NCBI RefSeq assembly: GCF_036248275.1
Contig: NZ_CP109181.1
Location: forward strand, 5,022,001 to 5,086,000
Length of the DNA stretch: 64,000 nucleotides
Source: Streptomyces sp. NBC_01716
GTDB lineage: Bacteria > Actinomycetota > Actinomycetes > Streptomycetales > Streptomycetaceae
Direction: 5' to 3'
The notes under the pieces are model-generated. The model was not told the DNA's origin and ran no database searches. It saw only the letters and a program-made list of their open reading frames with translations. Positions 1-8,800 of the stretch are shown here, in pieces; position 1 is the stretch's first letter, and every line of letters begins with the position of its first letter. The translations under genes were made by a program, and so were the position numbers.

Positions 1-1549
1 CCAGCCGCCGGCGCTCGTCGGCGAGCTTCGCCGCCAGCACCGAGACCGTCCAGGTGCGGCGCGAGGCCAGCCGGGAGGCGGCGATCCGGATGGCGAGCGG
101 CAGGAATCCACAGGCGGCGACCACGTCCAGCGCGGCCTCACGCTCGGAGTTGACGCGCTCCTCACCGACTATGCGGGTGAAGAGCTGGAGCGCCTCCTCC
201 GGCGACATCACGTCCAGGTCGACCAGATGGGCGCCCTCCAGATCGACCATCCGGACCCGGCTGGTGACGAGCGCGGCGCAGCCCTCCGTACCGGGCAGCA
301 GCGGGCGTACCTGCGCGGCGTCGCGCGCGTTGTCGAGCAGGATCAGGACGCGGCGGCCGTCCAGCGCCGAGCGGTACAGCGCGGAGCGTTCGTCCAGGGA
401 GTCCGGGATCGCCGAGTCGGGGGTGCCGAGCGCCCGCAGGAACGAGCCGAGCACCGCCTCCGGTTCGGCGAAGCGCGCACCCGCGCCCTGGAGGTCGACG
501 TACAACTGGCCGTCGGGGAACCGCGGTCGGGCCGCGTGCGCGACATGCACGGCGAGCGTCGTCTTGCCCACACCGCCGATACCGGCGAGCGCGGAGACCG
601 CCATCACCGAACCCTCGGTGCTCGCGAGCAGCCTGCCCAGCTCCCGTACGAACAGCTCCCGGCCGGTGAAGTCCGGCACCGTGGCGGGAAGTTGGGCGGG
701 CCGGGTGAAGGCGGCGACCGGTGCGGCATCCTCCACCGGGCAGGCCAGTTCGGCGTCCGCCTGGAGGATGCGGTGCTGGAGCCTGGCGAGTTCGGGACGT
801 GGGTCCACACCGAGTTCGTCGGCGAGGAGGCGGCGCGTGTCCGCGTACACGGCCAGTGCCTCGGCCTGCCTGCCGCTGCGGTAGAGGGCGAGCATGAGCA
901 GCTCGCGCAGACGCTCGCGCAGCGGCTGCGCGGCGGTCAGGGCGGTGAGTTCGGAGACGGCCTCCGCGTGCCTGCCCAGTTCCAGGTCGATGTCCAGGCG
1001 GCCTTCCACGAGTTGGAGGCGCCACTCGTCGAGCCGGGCGCGCTCGGTCTCCGCGTACGGACCGGGGACCGACGCCAGCGGCTCACCGTCCCAGAGGCCC
1101 AGCGCCTTGTTGATCAGCACGCGTGCCTGCTGGCGGTCCCCCGCCGTCCGCTCCTTCTCGGCGGCGGCGGCCAGCTCCTGAGCCATCGTCAGGTCCAGCG
1201 CGTCGGGTCTGGTGCGCAGGGCATAGCCGCCGGACTCGCTGACCAGGACACCGGGGAGGATCTTGCGCAGGCGGGAGGCGTACGTCCGGACGGCGGCGAG
1301 CGCCTGCGAGGGGGCTGACTCGCCCCAGATCGCGTCGATCAGTTCGCCGGCGGTGGCGGTACGGCCCTCGCGCAGGAGCAGGGCGGCGAGCAGCGCGCGC
1401 TGCTGGGGCGAACCGGAGGGCAGCGGTTCGCCGCCGCGCCAGGCGCGTACGGGGCCGAGCACGCCGAAGCGCAGCTCGGTGTCGGGTGTGGGTGCGGGTG
1501 CGGCCGGAGCTCGCTGCTCCGGTACGCGCGGCCCGTTGTCACGGTCCAT
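1..1549 (-). CDS. AfsR/SARP-family transcriptional regulator with NB-ARC ATPase domain (partial, C-terminus outside window)
   Basis: The frame is open from an ATG at 1549 to the left edge, so about 515 residues are visible and the C-terminus is missing. The N-terminus reads as an OmpR-type winged helix (LRFGVLGPVRAW, then AVRTYASRLRKIL). A bacterial transcriptional activation domain follows, then an NB-ARC/STAND ATPase with Walker A GIGGVGKTTLA at 551-586 and a Walker B-like RRVLILLDNARDA. SARP proteins of this size usually activate secondary metabolite genes, and the AfsR subgroup ends in TPR repeats that would lie off the window. The gene runs away from the AhpD-like gene at 1804. The target is unknown and no biosynthetic cluster is visible here; it may lie to the left. 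Confidence 0.9.
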   Translation of the reverse strand, partial: MDRDNGPRVPEQRAPAAPAPTPDTELRFGVLGPVRAWRGGEPLPSGSPQQRALLAALLLREGRTATAGELIDAIWGESAPSQALAAVRTYASRLRKILPGVLVSESGGYALRTRPDALDLTMAQELAAAAEKERTAGDRQQARVLINKALGLWDGEPLASVPGPYAETERARLDEWRLQLVEGRLDIDLELGRHAEAVSELTALTAAQPLRERLRELLMLALYRSGRQAEALAVYADTRRLLADELGVDPRPELARLQHRILQADAELACPVEDAAPVAAFTRPAQLPATVPDFTGRELFVRELGRLLASTEGSVMAVSALAGIGGVGKTTLAVHVAHAARPRFPDGQLYVDLQGAGARFAEPEAVLGSFLRALGTPDSAIPDSLDERSALYRSALDGRRVLILLDNARDAAQVRPLLPGTEGCAALVTSRVRMVDLEGAHLVDLDVMSPEEALQLFTRIVGEERVNSEREAALDVVAACGFLPLAIRIAASRLASRRTWTVSVLAAKLADERRRL

Positions 1550-1803
1550 AGCTTCCCCTGCCCCCGAACTGCCGGTATCGCCCCCGACAGTCTGCCTTGT
1601 CCGGAGTGGTGGCGTCAGCCTTGGGCGGGGGTCTGCACAAGCCCTCGACACGGTAAAGGACGCGACCCCCCTGGGTAAATCCAGATCCGGACAGCCCATC
1701 GGTCACATCTGCGCGCCGGCATCCGTCAGGGCAGTGAGAGCGCCACTGAGTGCGCCGGCGAACGCGCCGGTGACGGAGGCAGGGAAGTCTTGAGGAGACG
1801 GTC

Positions 1804-2310
1804 ATGGAGGCACGTTCGATCACCGAGGTGGCACCGAAGGGTCCGCGGCTGGCTGAGGACCCGTCGGAGCTGGTCCCCGAACTCGCGGAGGTGTCGGCGG
1901 CGTTGTTCAAGGCCGTCGCCAACGGCTCCGTACCGCGCAGGACGATCAGCCTGGTCCACCTGCGCGCGGGCCAGATCGTGGCCAGCACCTATCTGACCGT
2001 TCTGCACACGGGTTTCCTGCGGAAGGCCGGGGCGTCGGACGAGCAGATCACCTCGGTGGCGTCCTGGCGGGACTCGCCGTACTTCGACAGCGCCGAGCGT
2101 GCCGCGCCGGCGCTCGTGGAAGCGGTGCTCCAGCCGTCCGCGGACGGTGAGCGCGTCTCCGACGAGCTCTACGCGCTGGCGGCCGAGCAGTACGAGCCCA
2201 GGGCGCTCGCGACGCTGATGAACGCCATCGGGCAGGTCGGCTTCTTCATCCCCATCGCGCGGATCGCCAAGCCGGTGGCCGGCCGGTCCTTCACGGATCC
2301 CTGGCAGTGA
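1804..2310 (+). CDS. Carboxymuconolactone decarboxylase/AhpD-fold protein lacking the catalytic cysteines
   Basis: This 168-residue protein starts at an ATG preceded by TTGAGGAGACGG. Residues 50-76 match the core of the carboxymuconolactone decarboxylase/AhpD family: LVHLRAGQIV, then a histidine and the FLRKAG helix. In peroxidase-active AhpD-like members this segment carries Cys-x-x-Cys-x-x-x-His. Here the aligned positions are Ser61, Leu64 and His68, so the redox pair is absent while the histidine remains. The fold assignment is good. Peroxidase activity is unlikely, and a different lyase, binding or regulatory role is open. It is transcribed divergently from the SARP regulator, which may control it, but that is only positional. 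Confidence 0.8.
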   Translation: MEARSITEVAPKGPRLAEDPSELVPELAEVSAALFKAVANGSVPRRTISLVHLRAGQIVASTYLTVLHTGFLRKAGASDEQITSVASWRDSPYFDSAERAAPALVEAVLQPSADGERVSDELYALAAEQYEPRALATLMNAIGQVGFFIPIARIAKPVAGRSFTDPWQ

Positions 2311-2367
2311 GTCCGCCGGCCCCTCGCCCCCTTGCGCCGGGGGCGGGGGGCCGACCGGACCTCAGGC

Positions 2368-3903
2368 TCAACTGCCGCCCAGGAAGACCGGGTTCGTCAG
2401 CGCCACGAAGTTGCCGGGCAGGCCCGGGACCGTGGGCGGGCGGCGTACCTCGGCGCGTACGTACGTCGCGTACTCGGCCGTCGTACGCCACTCCACCGTG
2501 CCCGCGCCCGACGCGCCCAACTCCGCGGTGTGCAGGGTCCCCTGATCGGTGACGATGCGCGCCGAACTGCCCGCCGGGGCGCCGGTGACCTCCAGACGTA
2601 CCGTCACCGGGTCGTCGTCGTTCACCCGCAGCCGCTCGCCGATGCCCGCGTGCCGGCCGCGACCGCCCGAGGCGCCGAAGGCCAGGGACACCGCTGACGA
2701 CTCCGCGATGTAGCTCCGGCCCGCGCGGATGCCGGCCAGGATCGCCTTGCGGGACAGGTCGTCGGCGAGGACGACCGTCTGCGGGGTCCCGATCGGGTCG
2801 GGGTCGCGGTGCGCGTCGCTGCTGCCCATCGCCGGGGTCCAGAGGCGTCCCGAACGGGCCGACGACACCAGGGTGTTGTCCCAGGAAGCGAGGGCCACCT
2901 CGTCGTCCGGGGTGAACGGGCCGTTCCACACCTCGACCGCGTCGGCGTCGCCGAAACCGAACTTCCAGTTGCAGCCGATGCACGTGGCGTGCGGGTGCGC
3001 GGGCACGACCAGACCGCCGGCCCTCCGTACCTCGCGGGCGTAGTGCCCGAAGCGGTTGTCGCGGGCGCGGTAGCGCCAGTCGACGAACGTGCCCGCGTCC
3101 ATGCCGATGGCCACGACGTGGCCGTTGCGGGTGGTGATCTCCTCACCGGTGAGGACGAGCAGGTCGTCGCCCCACAGCCCGTCCCACGCGGCGTGCGCGG
3201 ACGAGGTGTTGTGCTCGCTGGTGTTGATGAAGTCCAGCCCGGCGGCACGCGCGCCCGCCGCGATCTCGGCGGGGGTGCGCCGGCCGTCCGAGTGCACGGA
3301 GTGAAGGTGACAGTCGCCCCGGTACCAGGCGCGCCCGCGCCCCTTGGCGCGCTCCGGCGGATGGACGGGGCGTACGGTGCGGCCGGGTTCGCCGTACGTG
3401 AGGGTGATCGTGACCTCGTACGGGAGACCTTCGGGCGCGACGGTGTACGGGCCCAGCGCGATGTGCCACTTCCCGGGCCGCACCGGGCCGGGCAGATAGC
3501 CGGGGGTCGCCTCGTCGGCGCGGATGAAGAACTCCGTACGCGCGCCGCCGGACCAGCCCCGGAAGCCCTCGCCGCCGAGGTCGGTGCCGCGCTCGTCGAA
3601 GATGCCGATGTCGAGGGCGTTGCCCTGGGTACCGGCGGGGACGGCCGGCCGCTGGTAGGTGTACGCGACGCGGATCTCACGGACGCCGCGGGGGACGTCG
3701 ACGGGCAGATGGACGAAGTCGGGGGAGCCGGTCGGCAGGGTGCCGCGGACGGTCTTGCTCTCCGTGGAGCCGGAGGCACCGCCGCTGCCGCTCCCTGGTG
3801 CGGCGTTCGCGAAGCTCACGCTGCCCAACGTAAGGGCCGCGGCGGCCCCGGTCACGAGCAGACCGCGTCTGCCCATCGCGTGTTCCGTGTGGTCGTTACA
3901 CAT
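2368..3903 (-). CDS. Tat-exported CehA/McbA-family PHP-domain metallohydrolase
   Basis: This 511-residue protein begins with a twin-arginine type signal (MGRRGLLVTGAAAALTLG, then ANA), so export through Tat is expected. Met10 is the more natural start for that signal; the longer start at 3903 is also possible. An N-terminal beta-rich region is followed by a PHP domain with the expected metal ligands: CHLHSVHSDG (HxH), SEHN, TGEEITTRNGH, PAHPHATC and a C-terminal SSDAHR. PHP proteins of the CehA/McbA type hydrolyse ester or phosphoester bonds using two or three metal ions. The substrate cannot be read from the sequence. It lies alone between the AhpD-like gene and a broken DinB-like gene. Confidence 0.85.
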   Translation of the reverse strand: MCNDHTEHAMGRRGLLVTGAAAALTLGSVSFANAAPGSGSGGASGSTESKTVRGTLPTGSPDFVHLPVDVPRGVREIRVAYTYQRPAVPAGTQGNALDIGIFDERGTDLGGEGFRGWSGGARTEFFIRADEATPGYLPGPVRPGKWHIALGPYTVAPEGLPYEVTITLTYGEPGRTVRPVHPPERAKGRGRAWYRGDCHLHSVHSDGRRTPAEIAAGARAAGLDFINTSEHNTSSAHAAWDGLWGDDLLVLTGEEITTRNGHVVAIGMDAGTFVDWRYRARDNRFGHYAREVRRAGGLVVPAHPHATCIGCNWKFGFGDADAVEVWNGPFTPDDEVALASWDNTLVSSARSGRLWTPAMGSSDAHRDPDPIGTPQTVVLADDLSRKAILAGIRAGRSYIAESSAVSLAFGASGGRGRHAGIGERLRVNDDDPVTVRLEVTGAPAGSSARIVTDQGTLHTAELGASGAGTVEWRTTAEYATYVRAEVRRPPTVPGLPGNFVALTNPVFLGGS

Positions 3904-4029
3904 GCGGACGGCTCCCCAGGGTCGGTTCGAGAGGGACAGGAGTGGTGCTTTCGAACCCTGGTATTGAGTCGTGAACGGCCCTACAAGGGAAAGGGGTCGG
4001 GAGGCGGATTGTTCCTGCTGCGGGGCGCC

Positions 4030-4504
4030 TTACGCGCCCACCGTTCCGTCGACGCCCTCGCGGAGGAGGTCGGCGTGGCCGTTGTGGCGGGCGTACTCCA
4101 GAAGGACGTGCACCATGACCATCCGCAGCGACACGTCCTCGCCCCAGCGCGGCTGATGCCCCGTTCTCGACCTCGGCCTCCCAGGCGGCGAAGGCCTTGG
4201 CCCGAGTGGAGGCGCTGGCGTCGTACGCCAGCTGGAAATCGACCACCCCCGGCGGCGACCACATCATCGGCGCGGCACGGTCCTCGAACACCCGCCGGAA
4301 CCAGGCGCGTTCAACCTCGGCTATATGCCGCACGAGCCCGAGCAGCGACAACGCCGAGGGCGCCACCGCCCGTCGCTGCAACTCCTCGTCACTGAGCCCG
4401 GCGCACTTCATGGCGAGGGTGCGACGGTGATAGCCGAGAAACCCCCGCAGGGTCTCCCGCTCGGATCCGAGGCGGGGCGGGTCGACGCGGGTGTCGTTGT
4501 CCAT
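4030..4504 (-). pseudogene. DinB/DUF664-family protein gene interrupted by a one-base frameshift
   Basis: The frame from the ATG at 4504 gives a clear DinB-like (DUF664) start: LRGFLGYHRRTLAMKCAGLS, then LVRHIAEVERAWFRRVF. At a run of four G (plus strand C at 4159-4162) the frame departs after AWEAEVENG. Removing one base continues with HQPRWGEDVSLRMV and the family's typical end EYARHNGHADLLREG, stopping at 4030. The repaired product would be 157 residues, close to the usual DinB-like length, so nothing else seems to be missing. DinB-like proteins are four-helix metal-binding proteins, in actinobacteria often mycothiol-dependent transferases. Either the gene is recently inactivated or the sequence has a homopolymer error. 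As read, the unrepaired frame would run on to 3896 with an unrelated tail. Confidence 0.75.
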
Positions 4505-4599
4505 GGGCTGGGTTCCTCATCCACGCCTGGTTTCGCGCGTTTCCAACGGCGAGGACAACGGCCGTCGTGTCTTCACCGGATCGCCATCGTTCGCACCCT

Positions 4600-4982
4600 G
4601 CGGGCGGCTTGAGATCCGGAACGTCTCGTGCGTACAGCTGAGCCAGAGCCAGTAGGGGAATGGGGTCCGTATCGCCGAGCCAGGGCGCGTGACGACCGCG
4701 GTGCAGTGACTTGAGGATGTCGCGTTCATCGTCGGTCGGCCCCTGGCTTCCCGGTGGACGTCCCCACGCCTCGGTCAGGATCCGCCGACGACGGCGCACA
4801 TCGGTGGGCCGTTCTCCCGTACGCCGTTTGTGCGGTTCCCGGCACACGGGCCACGGCTCGTCCGCAGGCCACAGGAACGGCCCGCCGACCGAACTCTCCT
4901 CAACCGTCGGCGCGCCGGGACGCGGATGCAGACGCGTGCTGGTGCCGCGAAAACCGGCCAGTTCGGGGAGGAGGCGCTCCAC
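4600..4982 (-). pseudogene. Remnant of a DUF1963/YwqG-like gene
   Basis: From a GTG at 4982 the frame reads LDVERLLPELAGF, LHPRPGAPTVEESSVGGPF, LWPADEPWPVC, GDTDPIPLLALAQLYARDVP and PDLKPPAGC. This resembles the N-terminal half of a YwqG/DUF1963-type protein that I remember from streptomycetes. The expected continuation after the Gly-Cys, which leads into the beta-rich C-terminal half, is absent in all three frames. The family-like reading also continues upstream of the GTG as far as a stop near 5102 without a convincing start codon. The gene therefore appears truncated at both ends, about 100 bp upstream of the broken DinB-like gene. I am fairly sure it is coding-derived and less sure of the family. 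Confidence 0.5.
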
Positions 4983-5207
4983 GTCGAGGGGGCGCGCGGC
5001 GAGTTCGCCGACGGCTGCGCGCCGCTTGCCACCGAGAGGCTTCGCAGGGGCTCGGCTGGGCAGCTCGCGGAGTGTTCGGGAGCTTCTTTGCGTACTCAGG
5101 CTTCACAACCCAGGTCGTACAGATCCGAAGCGGAGGTACTGCGACCCGCCATCATTGCCAGCGGCTGACAGACCGCAGCCGAACGTGGTCGACCGTCCGC
5201 CCCATGG

Positions 5208-5822
5208 TCAATCAAGGGTCGGGTCGACCAAATCCTCCACTTCGGAAACCAAGAATTCTCCGTAATCTAGATCATCTCCCAGTCGAAGTAGCGTCGCGTA
5301 CTGAGCGTTGCTGATGCTCATGCCCTTGGAAGAAATAATCCTGAGCAGAAATCTCAGAGCGAGGTCCGGAGAGCAGTTATGTGCACAGTCGCACAGTGCT
5401 TCGGCGGTGTGGGGCGGGAGGCTCGAATGGGAGAAATCGGCGAGGGTTTCCTTTATTTCGCTGCCAAGTGCGAATCCTGAATCTGAATCAACTTCGCCGA
5501 GTTTCGGATCCGATCTGTCTTGAAGCCATTGTTTGCATTCTTCGAGAATGACCCGTATCCATTCTCGCCCTGAGGGCAGATTTCCTGTGAAGTCGAATTT
5601 TCCTTGAATGCTTGCGAGCCACAGGGTCTCAATTTGCCCTGCAGTCAAGCCTTCGAGTGTTCGCAGCGCATCGTGCCGCAGTGCCTGAACTGCCGCAGGG
5701 TCTTGTCCATCCCATAGAAAAGCCCGCAGCACGTCGATCTCGCCGCCTTCGTTGGGCCAGTCTCGATGAAACATGGCCGCAAGCCAGGTGATTCCGAAAT
5801 CGAAATCCGTGAACCGTGACAT
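5208..5822 (-). CDS. Immunity protein, CdiI_2-like, for the adjacent RNase A-like toxin
   Basis: This 204-residue protein starts at an ATG behind GAGAGGATGCT and lies 12 bp after the toxin stop codon. Its first 100 residues (GITWLAAMFHRDWPNEGG, then LRTLEGLTAGQIETLWLAS) resemble CDI immunity proteins of the CdiI_2 type, which begin with a Trp-Leu-x-x-x-Phe-His-x-Asp-Trp pattern. Those are the cognate inhibitors I associate with RNase A-like CdiA toxins. A second half of about 90 residues (LPPHTAEALCDCAHN, then YATLLRLGDDLDYGEF) is an extra helical region not assigned to a family. The protein is acidic, as expected for an inhibitor of a basic RNase. Base composition is visibly AT-richer than neighbouring genes, which suggests acquisition together with the toxin tail. 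Its presumed role is to bind the toxin in the cytoplasm and protect siblings. Confidence 0.75.
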   Translation of the reverse strand: MSRFTDFDFGITWLAAMFHRDWPNEGGEIDVLRAFLWDGQDPAAVQALRHDALRTLEGLTAGQIETLWLASIQGKFDFTGNLPSGREWIRVILEECKQWLQDRSDPKLGEVDSDSGFALGSEIKETLADFSHSSLPPHTAEALCDCAHNCSPDLALRFLLRIISSKGMSISNAQYATLLRLGDDLDYGEFLVSEVEDLVDPTLD

Positions 5823-5834
5823 AGCATCCTCTCT

Positions 5835-8800
5835 TTACCATGGGTATGCAGTTTTGATGAAGTATCCGCCGGGCGCCCCTTTCTGGCGTTGTAGCACAAT
5901 AGTATACTGATTTCCTGTCGCGGCTATGCTGCCATTCGGGTGAGCGGCCCATCCGATCGGATTATTTGCCCCGAAGTGACCTGGTGGAAGCGGAAGAGAC
6001 TGATCTGAGCCTCTCAGCCAGCTTTCTATTTTCTTGGAATTCTTGGCGAGTCCGTAGTCAATCACTTGCTGAGCTGTTTGCTGGTCGTGGAATACTCCAT
6101 TAGGTTTACCTTTCTTCTTCGCGAGTGCGATGGCTTGCTGGGGTGAGACGTTTACGTGCTCAGAAAGTGTGTGGGCAACGTTCGGATTCCTTCTCGCGGC
6201 GTCGTTGAGATCTCCAATTCTGTAGCGTGGCGCGAGGCCCAGTGGGTCGCACCACGTCAGCGGGTTGTGGACGTACGCCGTCGGGTTCGGGGACGGGGCC
6301 AGGCCCAGGGGGTCCGGGGTCAGGTAGTGGGCGGTTTCGGGGTCGTAGTGGCGGTGGACGTTGTAGTGGTGGCCCGTTTCCAGGTCGTGGTATTGGCCCG
6401 GGAAGCGGAGCGGGGTGTACGCCGTTGTGTCGGGGGGCCAGGTCGTGGTGCCCCAGAGCGTTCGGCGGGACTGCCAGGCCGTGGCGCCTGATTCGTCGAT
6501 CAGGTGGGTCGGGGTGCCGATCAGGTCCGTGATGATCGCGTGGAAGCGGGTGTCGATCTCCGACTGCGGGGCGTCCGCCGCCGGGGTGTAGCGGGTCGTC
6601 TGGGCCAGCGGGACCAGGGACGAGTCGTCGTGGTCCCAGGTGAGCGTCTGGGCGCCCGGCCACCCTGTGGACGTCGACGTCTCCTCGATCAGGGTGGCGC
6701 CCTGGTACGTGAAGCGCGTCTCTTCCGCGGTCGAACCGTCAAGCGCCAGGCGCCGCTTGGACACCCGGCGGCCCAGCGCGTCGTACGTATAGCGCCACGT
6801 CGTGCCGTCCGGCGTGGTCACCGCCGCGAGTTCGTCGCGCGCGTTCCAGGTGTAGCGCCAGTTGGCCGGCTTCCGGGAGAGGCGGGGCTTCTGGCGCAGG
6901 GTGGTGCGGCCCGCCGCGTCGTACTCGTACCGGACCGCGCCCGCCGTGCCCACGCGGGTGCCCGTGTAGGTGCGCCGGCCTGTCGACTCGGGGTACGCCA
7001 GGTCCGTCGGCCAGGCGGCGTCGGTCGGGTTGCCGGCCGAGTCGTAGGTGTACGACTCCGACCAGTCCGCCGCCGCCCGGACCTCGGTCACCCGGCCCGC
7101 CGGGTCCAGCGTGTAGCGCGCGTCACCCGCGGCGACAAGGTGGCCGTCCGGGCGCCAGGTGTACGTGCGCGCGGGGACGTCCGCGCCCGCGTACGAACGG
7201 GACCGCGGCCGGCCCGCCGGGTCCCATGCCTGCGTCAGCGACAGCGCCCCGCCCCAGTCGAGCCGGGTCTCGCGGCCCGCCGCGTCGCGCGTCACCGTCA
7301 ACGGCCGCCCCGACGCGGTGAGTTCGGTGCGGTTGCCGGCGGCGTCGTACGCGTACGCGGTGACCGCGCCCGCCGGGGTCCGCCGCTCGGACAGCCGCCC
7401 CGCCGCGTCGTACGACAGACGCAGCACGCGCCCGTCCACCGACTCCGTCAGCAGGCGCCCGGCCGGGTCGTACGTACGCAGCAGTTCGGCGTCCGGCCCC
7501 GTCGCCCGCGCCAGGTCGCCGCCCGCCGTCCAGTCGAACGTGGTCACCTCGCCGCCCGCGTCCCGCGCGACGAGCCGGCCCAGCAGGTCGTAACGGTGGT
7601 CGGTGCGGACGCCCAACGGATCCACACGCGAGGTGAGCTGACCCGCCACGTCCAGCGAGTACGTGACCGTACGGCCGTCGAAGTCCGTCTCCGATATCAG
7701 GTGGCCCGCCGCGTCGTACGCGTAACTCCACGTCAGGCCCCCCGGGTTGGTCACCGACGTCAGGCGGGTCGCGTCGTCGTGCGTGAAGGTGTGGCGCGCG
7801 CCGTCCGGGTCGGTGCGGGAGGTCAGCAGGTCGAAGTGGGTGTACTCGTGGTGCGTGACACCGCCGTTGGCGTCCGTGTACGTGACGAGGTTGCCCTCGC
7901 CGTCGTACGTCCACGACTCCGCCGCGCCGTCCGGGGCCGTACGCCGCAGGAGCAGTCCCTCCGTGGACCACTCGAAGCGCGAGACCGCGCCCAGCGGGTC
8001 GGTGACGGACACGACCCGGCCGAACGCGTCACGCACCAGCCGCGTCGTCGCCCCCAGCGGATCCGTCGTCTCGACGGGCAGGCCCGCCGCGTCGCACCGC
8101 ACGCGCGTGGTCGCGCCCAGCGGGTCGGTGATCGCGAGCGGGGTGCCCCGGCCGTCGTACAGACAGCGGGTGGTGGCGCCCGTCGGGTCGGTGACCGAGG
8201 TGGGGCTGCCGTGCGCGTCGAACGTCTGGTGCCACACCTGCCCCGCCGGGTCCGTGATCCGTACCGGCCTGCCGTCGGAGTCGAGTTCGGCCGCGATCGA
8301 GCTGCCGTCCGGGCGCAGTACGCCGGTGAGATGGCCGTGCCCGTCGTACGTGAACTCCGTGGTGCGGCCCAGCGCGTCCGTCCCGGCGGTGAGGCGGCCG
8401 GCCGCGTCGTAGGACGTACGCGTCACCGCGCCGTTCGCGTCGATCTCTCCGACGACGAGACGGCGTTCGTCGACCAGGTAACGGGTGGTGGTGCCGTCGG
8501 GCGCGGTGAGGGTGGTGAGCGTGAGACCGGGGAAGGCGGGGTCGGATTCGCCGTACGTGAAGCGGAAGCTGTAGTGGCCGCCCTCGCCGCCCTCCGCCAC
8601 CACCCGGTCGTCGTCGGGGCCGCCGTACTCGTACGCGTACGAGCGGTTGTTGGTGTCCGTCCACGACGTCACCCGGCCCGCCTCGTCGTACGTGAAACGC
8701 AAGGGGAGACCGGAGGAGTTGTACGTCCGCTCCAGCCGGCCCTCCGGTCCGTACTCGTACGCCATGACGCGCACATCGCCGCCGGGCCCGCCCAGCCACA

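Noticed and set aside
1539..1988. Open frames in the SARP/AhpD intergenic region
   Set aside because: They run antisense through the SARP start or the AhpD-like gene and have no domain features.
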